A stretch of 51,089 bases of DNA from Actinoplanes auranticolor (GTDB lineage Bacteria > Actinomycetota > Actinomycetes > Mycobacteriales > Micromonosporaceae), in NCBI RefSeq assembly GCF_018332655.1, contig NZ_BOQL01000064.1, forward strand, positions 1 through 51,089, in the 5' to 3' direction. A program made the position numbers and the translations under genes. This document shows, one piece after another, positions 1 to 8,485 of the stretch. The notes below the pieces were generated by a model, which was not told where the DNA came from, did no database searches, and saw only the letters and a program-made list of their open reading frames with translations. The stretch's first letter is position 1. Each line of letters begins with the position of its first letter.

Positions 1-57
1 CAGGATGAAAAGGGCTCAATGACTTATCACCATCTCAAGCGCGCGCAGCTGAACTGA
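1..57 (+). CDS. possible 3' end of a gene entering from the left edge
   Basis: From base 1 an open frame encodes about 18 residues ending in HHLKRAQLN and a TGA. It is too short to identify. It could be the tail of a real gene or chance. Confidence 0.2.
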   Translation, partial: QDEKGSMTYHHLKRAQLN

Positions 58-78
58 GCAACAGCAAGAGTCCCGAGG

Positions 79-504
79 TCAACGCGGCACCGGGATCGGC
101 TCCTGCGGCCAGTCGGCCACGATGACCAAGGGGATGGAGTCCGGCGATCGGTGCTCGTCTCCTGGAAAGTGCTCGATGTGCTGATGCCGGTTCACGCCCC
201 GGTCGTCCGCGGTCTCGGCCAGGTGCGCCACGCCGTCGAGCGCGTCCCACAAGATGTCGAGGTATTCGTGGCCGCCTGAAACATGCAACGTGGTCGCATC
301 TCGCAGGCCGACGAGCAGCGGGCCGCCGGTCACCTCCTGCACCACAGAGCCGCCGGAAATCGCTACCTCGAGAGGTCGGGCAGTCCGAGGTGTCGCACCA
401 AACTGGCGGAGCCGCTGGCCGAGGGCACGGAGCGCGGCTGGCGGGCCGGCAAGCTCCAGTTCGCCGTCACTACCGGAGAGACGGCAAAGCTGATGATCAC
501 TCAT
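79..504 (-). CDS. Imm32-like small immunity-type protein
   Basis: A 141-residue soluble protein with no signal peptide or membrane segment. The start is taken at the ATG of MSDHQLC, because the frame upstream of it (to 645) has poor coding character. The first half has a segment (LAGPPAALRALGQRLRQF) followed by a second short repeat-like unit near residues 70-90 (LHVSGGHEYLDILWDALDGV). This duplicated pattern is what I associate with the Imm32 immunity family of polymorphic toxin systems. No cognate toxin gene is visible nearby, so if the family call is right it is an orphan immunity gene. Other immunity-like genes at 3566 and 6148 support that reading. The family call rests on memory of the pattern and not on a search. 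The C-terminal third (GVNRHQHIEHFP) has no recognised motif. Confidence 0.5.
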   Translation of the reverse strand: MSDHQLCRLSGSDGELELAGPPAALRALGQRLRQFGATPRTARPLEVAISGGSVVQEVTGGPLLVGLRDATTLHVSGGHEYLDILWDALDGVAHLAETADDRGVNRHQHIEHFPGDEHRSPDSIPLVIVADWPQEPIPVPR

Positions 505-568
505 CCGCTCATTCTCGCTTCCCTTACCTCCGGGGAGGGACGCGCGCCCGCTCGCTAGTTCAGAGAAG

Positions 569-718
569 GTCTCCAAGGTCGACTCGTTCGAGCAGCTCAA
601 CGCCATGGTCGAAATCTGGGACGCGGCCGACGAGTCGCGGCACATCGGCTCGCGGGCCTACGCGATCGGGGAGATGGTCCTCTACGACCACGACATACAG
701 GAGAGCTTCCTCGCCTGA
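569..718 (+). pseudogene. IS21-type IstA transposase C-terminal fragment
   Basis: A frame running from about 569 to the TGA at 716-718 encodes a segment with KVDSFEQLNAMVEIWDAADE followed by SRHIGSRAYAIGE. This resembles the C-terminal region of IS21-family IstA proteins, where a helix of this kind precedes the final FALE-type motif. Here the sequence departs into VLYDHDIQESFLA and stops. No IstB gene, catalytic DDE region or inverted repeat was found. Probably a decayed tail of an insertion element. Confidence 0.4.
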
Positions 719-812
719 CCGTCGGGTGTCATCCATCCTTCCGCCGCTCCGGTCGACTAAGCTTGGTCGCTCATAGTGAAGACTTTGTAGCGCTGGGCGA
801 CGAGAGCGGAAC

Positions 813-1751
813 ATGCGGCGAGAAAAGGTATGGCGGCGCGCCGCGATGGTGTGCGCCCTGGTCGTGTCGTCCGTGGCGGTGGCCACCCCGGCTCGCGCGA
901 GTTCCTGGTCGCCGTGGGTCGGGCGGGGCGGATCGTTGATCTCCAACCCGGCGGTGACGTCGTGGGAACCCGGCAGGTTGGACGTTTTCGCCCGCGGGCT
1001 CGACACGACCGGCAAGGACACGAACCGGCTGGCGCACCGGGTCTTCACCGACGGCCGCTGGCAGCGGTGGAAGGACCTGGGGGTTCTGCCCGGCGACTGG
1101 CTCACCGGCGGTCCCGCGGCGGTGTCCTGGGGCAGCGGCCGGATCGACCTGTTCGTCACCGCTGACAACGGCCGTCTGGGCCACAAGTGGTTCTCCAACG
1201 GCACCTGGAAACAGTGGCAGGACTTGGGCGGTGCGATCACCGGGACCCCGGCGGTGGTCTCGTGGGGGCCAGGAAAGCTGGACGTCTTCGCGCGCAGCGC
1301 CGGCGCGCGGCTGGTCCGGCTGAGGTTCGCCGACGGAACCTGGCAGCCGTGGCAGGACCTGGGCAGCCTGGCCGGTCTCAGTGCCCCGAGTGCGGTGTCG
1401 TGGGGCCCTGGACGCACCGACTTGTTCGCCGTCAACACCGCCACCAGGCGGATCTGGCAGCGCACCTACAGCGGCGGCTGGTCGGGCTGGAGCGACCGGG
1501 GCGGTGACTTTCCGTCGGGCGTGGGAGCGGTGTCGTGGGGGCCGGGCCGCATCGACCTCTTCGGCAAGACACTCAACCGCGACCTCGGCCACGCCTGGTT
1601 CTCCAACGGCACGTGGAAGTCATGGCAGAACCTCGGTGGCGGCGAGCAGGGCCTGAACATGACCCCGGGTGCCGCGTCGTGGGCGCAGAACCGGATCGAC
1701 GTCTTCGGCGTGGACGACAACGGCTTGTTGCTACACAAGACATGGTCCTAA
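813..1751 (+). CDS. secreted PLL-type lectin-like beta-propeller protein
   Basis: 312 residues. The N-terminus (MRREKVWRRAAMV, then a hydrophobic stretch ending TPARAS) is a Sec signal peptide with cleavage near residue 30. The rest is built from six units of about 47 residues, each with a core like AVSWGPGRIDLF and ending in a pattern like WFSNGTWKQWQDLGG. This matches the repeat of the fucose-binding Photorhabdus lectin (PLL) type propellers, so a carbohydrate-binding role outside the cell is likely. Ligand cannot be predicted from sequence alone. The gene stands alone, with no operon partner. No catalytic residues are expected in this fold. The later in-frame ATG at MVCALV would leave a shorter signal peptide, and the first ATG gives a better positively charged n-region. 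Confidence 0.8.
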   Translation: MRREKVWRRAAMVCALVVSSVAVATPARASSWSPWVGRGGSLISNPAVTSWEPGRLDVFARGLDTTGKDTNRLAHRVFTDGRWQRWKDLGVLPGDWLTGGPAAVSWGSGRIDLFVTADNGRLGHKWFSNGTWKQWQDLGGAITGTPAVVSWGPGKLDVFARSAGARLVRLRFADGTWQPWQDLGSLAGLSAPSAVSWGPGRTDLFAVNTATRRIWQRTYSGGWSGWSDRGGDFPSGVGAVSWGPGRIDLFGKTLNRDLGHAWFSNGTWKSWQNLGGGEQGLNMTPGAASWAQNRIDVFGVDDNGLLLHKTWS

Positions 1752-1905
1752 CCACCTGCGTGCCCGGGCACACGGTTTGCCGGTCCGAGCAGCTCTGTCA
1801 GGTCGCGAGGTGGTCGTAGAGGCTGCCCCGCGTCGCGGTCAACGGCTGGCCCAAACCGCCCAACGCGTCTGGATCAGCTCGGCGGAGATAGACGGGCCTT
1901 GCCCC

Positions 1906-2098
1906 CTGATCTTGGACACTTCGAACCTAGGATCTTGAGGTTCCAGGTAGATCAGGAGTCCTGGGACAAGATGGCGAACAAGCACTATCCCGTGGAGTTC
2001 AAGGCCGCCGCGGCGGCGTCGTACCGGTCTCGACCGCGTGCGACGATCGCGTCGATGCCGATGACCTGGGCGTCAACCGGGAGACATGGTGGGATCAG
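1906..2098 (+). pseudogene. IS3-family left end with frameshifted orfA remnant
   Basis: A TGATCTTGGACACTTCGAAC-type terminus at about 1907 is typical of IS3-family ends in actinomycetes. It is followed at 1971 by an ATG opening MANKHYPVEFKAAAAASYRS, the start of OrfA (helix-turn-helix subunit). Near 2050 the frame shifts by one: the other frame continues VDADDLGVNRETWWDQR, the expected second half of the HTH. Homology stops near 2098. There is no orfB and no right inverted repeat, so this is a truncated, dead copy. Confidence 0.75.
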
Positions 2099-2261
2099 CG
2101 ACGCCCGTTGTAGGCGGGCAGCCATCCCGACGTACGCGAACACGGGTGAGACATCAGCGAGACCAGGCTTCGACCGCGCCTTGTCGGCGGCATGTGAGTA
2201 AGCCGCGTTGATGGCGCGCGGAGAACGCAAGTCACGAGCGCGGACGCCAATGCCGCATGGT

Positions 2262-3080
2262 TCAGTGCCTCAGGATCTGCAACTCGTCGCCCCAGCTCTC
2301 GATGACAGGTGTAAGGACGGGGACCGCGACCTGACTGTCGAAGGCCGCACACGCCGTTTCGACACGCTGGAAAGTCGCCCGGATCGCTGATGGGTCACCA
2401 TCCAGGGTGGCGGTCAGCAAGGCGAGCAGTTCCCCGGCGTGCCAGAGGGTAAGGGGGTGCTGGCGGAGTTCCCAGGGAAGGTACTTGTGGTAGGGGCGCA
2501 CCCGTCCTTCCAGTGTGAAGATGACGTCCAGGAGCCAAGGCATCGACTCGGCGGCGTCCAGGCGTCGTTCCAGCGATCGTCCGTCGCGATCGTTCTTGAG
2601 AGTGCGATAGGCGAAGTTGAGCCAGCCGTCGAGCCGGTCATGCTCGACGAGAATCGATTCGGCTTCATCGGCAGTGACCGTGGCTTGCCGATGAAGCGCG
2701 GATGCCAACCGCCCTTCGGTGCGATCCAACAGCATCGGTGCCCAAGCAAACGACCAGCGATACCACCATCCCTCGGTGCCGAATGGCGGCACGCGCTCGA
2801 GGTCAGAGATCGCGACGATGGTCTCGTCCAGTGCCGCGGAACGGCTCGTCTGGGGCCTGCGTCCGCCGGTGTCGGTGAGCACGGTGAAGACATCGATATC
2901 GGACCTCTCCGTCGCCATGCCCCGGCCTGCCGAGCCGGACAAGACCATTCCCAAGAGGTCCTCTCCGTAGTCCGCTTCGTTGCGACGTACCAAGCCCGCG
3001 AGCATGTCGCGGTGCTCGGAAGAGAGGCTGGGTGGCAGTTTCAGGGCATCAATCTGGTCTGTCACAGTCGTCACGGTCAC
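2262..3080 (-). CDS. nucleotidyltransferase-fold protein
   Basis: About 272 residues from a GTG near 3080; GTG codons at 3074 and 3065 are equally possible, and the open frame upstream to 3206 looks non-coding. The N-terminal third carries the Pol-beta-type nucleotidyltransferase signature: GMVLSGSAGRGM, then SDIDVFTV with the metal-binding DxD. The C-terminal region is alpha-helical (RRLDAAESMPWLLDVIF, HAGELLALLTATL), like the helical lobe of aminoglycoside adenylyltransferases and related toxin or antitoxin NTases. Substrate is unknown: a small molecule (antibiotic), tRNA or partner protein are all open. It lies alone in the accessory region with no adjacent HEPN partner, which argues against a classical MNT/HEPN pair. 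Confidence 0.75.
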   Translation of the reverse strand: MTVTTVTDQIDALKLPPSLSSEHRDMLAGLVRRNEADYGEDLLGMVLSGSAGRGMATERSDIDVFTVLTDTGGRRPQTSRSAALDETIVAISDLERVPPFGTEGWWYRWSFAWAPMLLDRTEGRLASALHRQATVTADEAESILVEHDRLDGWLNFAYRTLKNDRDGRSLERRLDAAESMPWLLDVIFTLEGRVRPYHKYLPWELRQHPLTLWHAGELLALLTATLDGDPSAIRATFQRVETACAAFDSQVAVPVLTPVIESWGDELQILRH

Positions 3081-3262
3081 CCCGGAGTCCGACAAGTGCA
3101 AGCGATTTGCGCCATGAAGCTGCGCCCGCTCCTCGGCACGAGCGTGCGGCCTAGCCGGGCTGGCGCGGATCACACCGCGTGACAGCGCTCGGTAGCCGGC
3201 GCGCACGGTCGGCGGCAGATTAGGGCGTACTGAGAAATCGGACCATGCCTCAAAGTCCAGGG

Positions 3263-3499
3263 ATGACCGAATGGTGGACGTCCCGTCGCTTCAGCCTGAC
3301 GAGCCCGCGTGATGACGGCAGCACCTACCTTCCGAGGCTGCTGCGGCGGATTGCCGACGAGATCGAGAAGCGCGACCTCGACCCCATGGACATCCTCGAT
3401 CTGAGGGTCTCCTAGGAGATGACGGCGGACGGTCCGTGGTGGTCCGCGACGATCTACTGGTCTCCCGATGACGACGAGCCGGGCCACTCACTTCCTTGA
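3263..3499 (+). pseudogene. small conserved-looking protein interrupted by an in-frame TAG
   Basis: The frame opens MTEWWTSRRFSLTSPRDDGS and runs 50 codons to a TAG at 3413-3415. The same frame then continues 27 more residues (EMTADGPWWSATIYWSPDDD and a short tail) to a TGA at 3497. The second part has clear protein character, with aromatic and acidic residues spaced as in a beta-strand pair, so the TAG probably replaces a CAG. Without it the product would be 78 residues. I do not recognise a function. The 50-residue truncated product may still be made; the rest needs read-through. An upstream in-frame ATG exists at 3245. Confidence 0.55.
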
Positions 3500-3565
3500 A
3501 CGCACGTTGTCAGCGGCAGATCTGCGCGTCACGTGACGCCAAAGGCCGAACCTGTTGTGGCGTAA

Positions 3566-4261
3566 CTATTGAAGTGATCGCTCCACCCCGCCGTAGAGTC
3601 CCCAGTCGTCCAGGCCCGAATAGATCCAGGCAGTGCGGGAGGCCGGCGCGCCATCGCATGCACCATCGCCCACGTAGACAGCTATCAGCGAATCGGTTCC
3701 CCGCCACCAGTTGTCCGCCAGACCCTGCACCTCCGGCACCGGCTGAAAGTCGTCCAGGTTGAGGGCGTCAACCGCCTCGCCGGCGACCTTCTTGATCTGC
3801 TTCGCCCACATCCTGGCGTGGTATGCCAAGGCAAGCGACTCGATCCAGCCCTCGACACTCGCGTGCAGCGGTACCCACCGTTGAGCGTGAATCCCGAACT
3901 CACCCGCTGGGCCAATCATGAACAGGTACGGCACCGCTGTTCGCTGCGATCCCGCCTCAAACCACCACCCGTGTACGACGGAGCCGTTCAGCGCCGTCGC
4001 CGGGCTGCCATCCGGAGTATCGACGTCAAAATACCTGGGGCCGCCGTCGTATTCCGGCGCCGGCGGCAGGACCAGGCCGCCCCAGCGCCGCTGAAACGCC
4101 ACGACGCGGTCTATCTCGATCTCCGGGATGCCGAGTTCCTCCCAGAAGGATCGGTGCTGTTCGGCGTCAGGCAGATCAGCTCGGACGCCGTCCGAAGAGA
4201 CGAACGACCGGGCACGCCGGGTTAGCCCTTCCGGAACGCTGCCGACGAGGTTCAGATTCAT
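3566..4261 (-). CDS. SUKH/SMI1-like protein, possible immunity protein
   Basis: 231 residues, cytosolic, no signal or membrane segment. A central run with FWEELGIPEIEIDRVVAFQR, then WGGLVLPPAPEYDGG, resembles the SUKH (SMI1/KNR4) fold, where an acidic-aromatic helix precedes a WGG-type strand. The C-terminal half (HASVEGWIESLALAYHARMW and the Trp-rich tail) is less clear. SUKH proteins often act as immunity proteins against polymorphic toxins. No toxin gene is nearby, so function is unproven. The ATG at 4259-4261 is the first start. It is one of several isolated small genes in this accessory stretch. Confidence 0.55.
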   Translation of the reverse strand: MNLNLVGSVPEGLTRRARSFVSSDGVRADLPDAEQHRSFWEELGIPEIEIDRVVAFQRRWGGLVLPPAPEYDGGPRYFDVDTPDGSPATALNGSVVHGWWFEAGSQRTAVPYLFMIGPAGEFGIHAQRWVPLHASVEGWIESLALAYHARMWAKQIKKVAGEAVDALNLDDFQPVPEVQGLADNWWRGTDSLIAVYVGDGACDGAPASRTAWIYSGLDDWGLYGGVERSLQ

Positions 4262-4656
4262 CGGGCCGACGGTACCGGCGGGCGCCTGCCCTCGTCATGC
4301 AAGGGCTTTCCCAACGCACTCACATCGGCAGATTAATGCGCCGGCGAGGCCCGCGTTCTGACGCCGGCCGCATCGAGGCGTCGAGGGCCGCCGACCGGGT
4401 GAGCGTCCGTTGCGCCGAAACCGTGGCATCCGAAATCTGAAGCTCAGCTGTCAGGTGAGGTCGAACGCTGGACAACTGCTAGCCCACGATGCCTGAGGTC
4501 CAGTTGGTGCGGCGATTGATCCCCTGGTAGGGCGCGGCACACCGTTGGCTCCACGCGCCTTCGAGCCGTCCGCGCGTTCTCGGCGGCAGATCAGCCAGAC
4601 GACCCGGGTTCCCGGCTCAGTCAGGCAGCGCCGGACAGGGGCGGGATACTCAAACG
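4262..4656. other. gene-poor interval with a diverged repeat
   Basis: No convincing gene on either strand. Bases 4317-4395 (ACTCACATCGG, then GATTAATGCGCCGGCGAGGC and about 40 bases more) match, at roughly 80 percent, the two flanks of the IS5-type element joined together (7435-7450 plus 8486-8545). It therefore resembles an unoccupied version of that insertion site. The remainder shows nothing I can name. Confidence 0.5.
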
Positions 4657-5163
4657 ATGAGTTCGCCGAGCGGGTCAACGACAGATCCTCCGGGCGAGGG
4701 TCCGGCGGAGTACCGAGACGGCGGTAAGCCGCGGAAGGCGGCAGCCGCGGCACTGTCGCGACTGGTAGTCGGCGTCGGCACGGTCGCTGTCGGCATGGTG
4801 GCGGGTGTGGTCAGCCTGGCGGCGGTAACCCCGGTCGATGTGCCTCTCTTGGTTTTTGCCGTAGTCCTGACTCTGGCCGGGACACTCCTGCTCGGGCTGC
4901 CATGGCTGCGTCCGCACGCCGGCCGAGCAGGCTGGCTGGCGGGCTGCGCCACCACGCTGATCGGTTCAGCGCTCGCTGCGTTGCTGCCCGTTCGACAGAC
5001 CTGCTGCGACGCGGCTTACACCTTCTCGTGGGGACTGCCCCTGCCGTGGATCACCGCGAGTGGTGACACCCCAGATCAGGCCTACGCCACCATGAGAGCA
5101 ACCCTGGTCGAGACAGACACGCTGTCCGCCGCCGCCGAACCATCACCCCCTATCAGCGGCTAG
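4657..5163 (+). CDS. small membrane protein of unknown function
   Basis: 168 residues. A polar, Pro/Gly-rich N-terminus (about 30 residues) is followed by three hydrophobic segments near residues 32-57, 62-84 and 91-112. A loop with a Cys pair (QTCCDAAYTFSWGLPLPW) and a polar tail then follow. The start is the ATG of MSSPSG, and the frame has good codon usage throughout. I do not recognise the family. The Cys-Cys pair after the third segment, probably on the outer face, could form a disulfide or metal site, but this is speculation. Nothing nearby indicates a pathway. Confidence 0.6.
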   Translation: MSSPSGSTTDPPGEGPAEYRDGGKPRKAAAAALSRLVVGVGTVAVGMVAGVVSLAAVTPVDVPLLVFAVVLTLAGTLLLGLPWLRPHAGRAGWLAGCATTLIGSALAALLPVRQTCCDAAYTFSWGLPLPWITASGDTPDQAYATMRATLVETDTLSAAAEPSPPISG

Positions 5164-5267
5164 ATGTGTGCACCAGCCGCCCGTCCGTGCCGATCCGGGA
5201 CACGCGGCGCGGCTGGCGACGTCAATTGCAGTTGTTGCCGGTCTGATGACGGCCTACGGTGCTGCGA

Positions 5268-5624
5268 ATGAGACTGCGTCACGTAACGATCGATTGCGCG
5301 GACCCGTATGGGCTGGCCACCTTCTGGAGCCGGTTGACCGGCTGGCCGATTTCCGGAATCGATCAGCCGGGCGACGACGAGGTGCTCGTCGAAGCGCCGG
5401 ACCCGGTGCCGGGTCTGCTGTTCGTCCGGGTCCCCGAGCCGCGTTCGGCCAAGAACCGGGTCCACCTCGATTGGAAGCCCGACGGGCGGTCCCGCAACGA
5501 GGAGGTCGAGCGGGCCGTCAGTCTCGGCGCCACGATCCACGAGGATCACCGCGGTCCCGAGGATCGCGGCTGGGTAACCCTGCGCGACCCCGAAGGCAAT
5601 GAGTTCTGCATTGAACAACATTGA
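5268..5624 (+). CDS. VOC-superfamily (glyoxalase-like) protein
   Basis: 118 residues from the ATG of MRLRHVTIDC; a GTG at 5259 would add three residues. The pattern HVTIDCADPYGLATFWSRLTG at the start, the strand VLVEAPDPVPGLLFVRVPEP, and the ending GWVTLRDPEGNEFCIEQH are the typical glyoxalase/bleomycin-resistance (vicinal oxygen chelate) fold in its short actinobacterial form. The His near the start and the Glu near the end are the usual metal-ligand positions. Substrate is unknown; many of these proteins have no assigned reaction. It is a single gene without operon partners. Confidence 0.85.
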   Translation: MRLRHVTIDCADPYGLATFWSRLTGWPISGIDQPGDDEVLVEAPDPVPGLLFVRVPEPRSAKNRVHLDWKPDGRSRNEEVERAVSLGATIHEDHRGPEDRGWVTLRDPEGNEFCIEQH

Positions 5625-6147
5625 ATTCAGCAGTGAGGTACCAGGCAGGATGCACGGTCATCGCGAATCCGTGCACTCGTTTACCGGAGCAGTACGAGCA
5701 TTCCAACAGCGTGAATGAGTTGGCTCAGATAGCTGCCGTTGACCTTCGGCTCCTACCCGGGCGGACCTGCTGACCAGCCGTCTGAAACGCAAGCGTGACT
5801 GCTGAGCCCCGGCCGAGGACCGGGCACGGGCCGGGAGGAAACCTGGCGCGCGCGATGCCTGAGGCAGATCAAGCGGGCAGATCCGACAGTCCCTCTCGAG
5901 CCGCAGCGTCCACGCCGACACCCCCCTGCCGTGAGGTCCTCCCTGAGCGATGGCCGCCGCCCGGCACTCCGACGGTCGTACGGCGATCACCCGCACGCGT
6001 CATCGGCGGCATGACGGTGCATCTGACGTCTACGCGTTTGCCTCGTCCGTCAGGCAGGGATGCAACCTGCCTCGACTTCGTCAACAGGCCACAGGGCGAG
6101 GTCGAAGGCATAGTCTAGGCGTTTGTCGTCGTGGCTACAGTGATCCG
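5625..6147. other. interval without a supported gene
   Basis: Several short frames cross this stretch on both strands but none has coding character. No repeat, tRNA or clear hairpin was noticed. It precedes the CdiI-like gene and may hold its promoter, which I could not pinpoint. Confidence 0.4.
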
Positions 6148-6540
6148 ATGACAACGATCCAGCAGATCGAGGGCAGGGGCTGGGGGACGGTTCCTGCCGA
6201 TGCCTCGTTCCTGGTTCAACGCTGCACCGAGCTGAGGCGTAAGCCTCTTGAGCAGTTCACCGTCGAGGATCTTCGGATCATGCTCGGGCAGGAGATAGCG
6301 GTGCCCATCCTGCTGCCCCTCGCCGTCGATGTCTTGGCAGCCGACCCGCACGCCGAAGGCGACTACTACCCCGGTGACCTGTTGTGGGCCGTCCTGCGGC
6401 TGCCGGCTGCGGCATGGTCAGCCATGCCGGAGGTGCGACAACGCCTGGCCGCTGCCGTGGCTGTCGTGGATCTCGACGATGTACATCTACCCGAGGGCGC
6501 ACATGACGCCGTCGCTTCGCTCCTCAGGACCACTGCGTGA
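6148..6540 (+). CDS. CdiI-type contact-dependent inhibition immunity protein
   Basis: 130 residues starting at the ATG of MTTIQQIEGRGWG. The features KPLEQFTVEDLRIMLGQEIA, then LLPLAVDVLAADPHAEGDYY and PGDLLWAVLRLP, are the hallmarks of the small family annotated as CDI system immunity proteins. They are helical and cytosolic and bind a matching toxin tip. In actinomycetes such genes frequently occur without a CdiA or other toxin gene, as here. The longer frame reaching back to 5950 has no coding character, which is why the internal ATG was chosen. No strong Shine-Dalgarno is seen. Family call good; partner unknown. Confidence 0.75.
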   Translation: MTTIQQIEGRGWGTVPADASFLVQRCTELRRKPLEQFTVEDLRIMLGQEIAVPILLPLAVDVLAADPHAEGDYYPGDLLWAVLRLPAAAWSAMPEVRQRLAAAVAVVDLDDVHLPEGAHDAVASLLRTTA

Positions 6541-6650
6541 GCGAAGGGGGGCCATGGCGTCGTCCAGGTGCAGCACTACGCGGAGGCGAGCAGCACGGGT
6601 AGCCGTGTCTCCGGTGCCCGGGATTGCGCCTGCTTGGCAGGATCAGTTCC

Positions 6651-7304
6651 GTGCTCTTGGTATTGATCGCCGTCGGTCCTGTGCTGCTGCTCTGGTTGCT
6701 GATGTCGCGAGTGCCGCGGGTCCGGTGGTCGGCGGCACTGATTCTGGCTGGCCTGACCGCCGTCGCGGTCATGCTCATCTACTTCCTGCCGCGCGGCGGC
6801 CGTGAGATTCTGCTCAGCTGCTTAGTGCTTGCCCTGGCGACGGTGATTCTTTCCCGCTTGGTGGAGCGACGTCGACTCGGTCCGAGTAGGCAGACCCGAG
6901 TAATAGCGTCGGCCTACCTACTCGCCGGCTGGCTGTTTGCTGTCCTGTGTTGCTTCGCGCTGCTGTGGCGACCGGGGCCGTTCTTTCCCTCGGCGGACAC
7001 GGTGCTGCCGCTGCCGGACGGCCTGCGTGCCACGGTCAACCCAGTAGACGATGGTGACTGCGGCCCGGGGTCGTGCACGCGGACGATCACGGTCACCGGC
7101 AGGCCAGATGAGACTGGCCAAGACCTGTACTTGGAAGTGAGGAGGCACCTCAGGGCCGGCGGATGGGGTGGAGGTTGCCGCCCGGCTGGTTGGCTGCTTG
7201 ACCGAACCACAGAATGCGTCGAAGTGTCCCTGACGGACGGCCAGGCGACGATCCTGCTCTCCGGCAACCGGGACGACCTTCGGCATCTGGTGACAATCGG
7301 CTGA
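6651..7304 (+). CDS. multi-spanning membrane protein of unknown function
   Basis: About 217 residues from a GTG preceded by AGGA; a TTG at 6624 is the alternative. Hydrophobic segments cover roughly residues 1-18, 27-44, 50-64 and 84-105. After them comes an extracytoplasmic domain of about 110 residues with Cys pairs (DDGDCGPGSCTRTI, and later GGGCRPAGW and TECVEV), which suggests disulfides. No family recognised. The last about 63 codons and the DNA beyond them are duplicated at 13832-14163, where only the tail is present. The gene is therefore the parent of a truncated copy 6.7 kb away. Confidence 0.6.
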   Translation: MLLVLIAVGPVLLLWLLMSRVPRVRWSAALILAGLTAVAVMLIYFLPRGGREILLSCLVLALATVILSRLVERRRLGPSRQTRVIASAYLLAGWLFAVLCCFALLWRPGPFFPSADTVLPLPDGLRATVNPVDDGDCGPGSCTRTITVTGRPDETGQDLYLEVRRHLRAGGWGGGCRPAGWLLDRTTECVEVSLTDGQATILLSGNRDDLRHLVTIG

Positions 7305-7450
7305 CACGATCTGCGGTATGCCGGCGCTCAACCTTCAGGTCAGCCCTATTCCTTGAACCAGTCGAGCCCGCGAGGAACGCCATGAGCCGGACGTCATACG
7401 CCCTTGCCGGCAAGTACCCGGGCCGCGGGTGCGCGCACTCACATCGGCTA
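7115..7450 (+). repeat. direct repeat copy A (336 bp)
   Basis: From TGGCCAAGACCTGTAC at 7115 to ACTCACATCGGCTA at 7450 the sequence is repeated at 13832-14163 with about 95 percent identity and a few small indels. It covers the end of the membrane protein gene plus about 145 bp of downstream DNA. The right end of copy A abuts the IS5-type element exactly. Confidence 0.95.
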
Positions 7451-8483
7451 AGGCGTGTTTTATAAGCAGGTCAGAGCCACTCGCTGATGATGGTGATGGT
7501 CAGGACGGCTGGGAAGCGGACGGCTAACTTGTCGTAGCGGGTGGCAACACCGCGGTGGCGTTTCAGCCGGGCGATGCCGTTCTCGACAGCGTGGCGTAGC
7601 CGGTAGAGCTGCGCGTCGAACGCGGGCGGACGTCCGCTGCGGGAGCCTTTGGCCTTGCGGTGGGCGTCCTGATCTTTCTTACTCGGGATGCAAGCCTTGA
7701 TCCCGCGCGAGCGCAGATAACGGCGGTTGGCGCGGCTGGTGTAGGCCTTGTCGGCCAGTACCAGCACCGGACGTGACCGGGCCCGGCCGACACCGAGCCT
7801 GTTCACCCGGATACGGCGCAGGACCGGGATGAACTGCGGGCTGTCGCCGCGGTGCCCGGCGGTGACAATGCAGGACAGGACTTTCTGGCCCTGTTCACAG
7901 GCCAGGTGCGTCTTGGTGGTCAGCCCGCCCCGGGAACGGCCCAGCCCGTGATCGGCCGGCTCGTCATGAACACCGCCGGGTGGTTCCTTCTGCAGATGCC
8001 CGTCGGTGCGGGCACCCGCGGCGTGCTGATGAGCGCGGCTGGTCATCGAGTCCACGCTGACCCTCCAGGCGATCCGTCCTTGTGCGTCGCCCTGGGCCTG
8101 CAGGGCTGACAGGATCCGCTCCCAGGTCCCGTCACGCTGCCAGCGGCGGAACAGTCCGTAGATCGTCGGCCAGGGCGCGTACTCGGCGGGCACGTCGCGC
8201 CACGGTGCACCGATCCGGATCCGCCACCGGATCCCGTTGATGAGCTGCCGTTTCTCCCACTTCGGCGGCCGACCCGTGCCCGACGGCGCAGGCAGCAGCG
8301 GGGCCAGGACAGCCCACTGCGCGTCGGTCAGGTCATGCCGCCTCGTCACCGCTAAGGTGGCCACGAGGTCTCCGGTATGAAGTTCTTGCTTGGTCGCAGA
8401 ACCAGATACCGGAGACCTCTTCAGTTATCGATCATCGCCACGCCGTGACTTCAACCGGCCAGCCCGACTTACGAAACACGCCT
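7451..8483 (-). mobile_element. intact IS5-family (IS427-like) insertion sequence
   Basis: A 1033-bp element. The ends form an imperfect inverted repeat: AGGCGTGTTTTATAAGCAGG at the left and, reading inward from the right, AGGCGTGTTTCGTAAGTCGG, 16 of 20 matching. It is flanked by TA on both sides (7449-7450 and 8484-8485), a likely 2-bp target duplication. The single transposase gene fills most of it. The sequence at 4317-4395 resembles the joined flanks without the element, which supports the boundaries. Confidence 0.9.
7471..8364 (-). CDS. IS5-family transposase
   Basis: 297 residues, full length for the IS427-like one-frame type. The N-terminal domain (TDAQWAVLAPLLPAPSGTGR, then WRIRIGAPWRDVP) is the usual IS5 helix-turn-helix lead-in. 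The catalytic DDE residues are visible: the first Asp in SVDSMTSRAH, the second in LVLADKAYTS, and the Glu in HAVENGIARLKRHRGVATRY. It acts on the element's own inverted repeats. No frameshift or internal stop is present, so it may be active. The start is the ATG of MATLAVTRRH. Confidence 0.95.
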   Translation of the reverse strand: MATLAVTRRHDLTDAQWAVLAPLLPAPSGTGRPPKWEKRQLINGIRWRIRIGAPWRDVPAEYAPWPTIYGLFRRWQRDGTWERILSALQAQGDAQGRIAWRVSVDSMTSRAHQHAAGARTDGHLQKEPPGGVHDEPADHGLGRSRGGLTTKTHLACEQGQKVLSCIVTAGHRGDSPQFIPVLRRIRVNRLGVGRARSRPVLVLADKAYTSRANRRYLRSRGIKACIPSKKDQDAHRKAKGSRSGRPPAFDAQLYRLRHAVENGIARLKRHRGVATRYDKLAVRFPAVLTITIISEWL

Positions 8484-8485
8484 TA

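Noticed and set aside
3413..3415. TAG as a pyrrolysine codon
   Set aside because: No sign of pyrrolysine machinery in the window and the simplest change is CAG to TAG.
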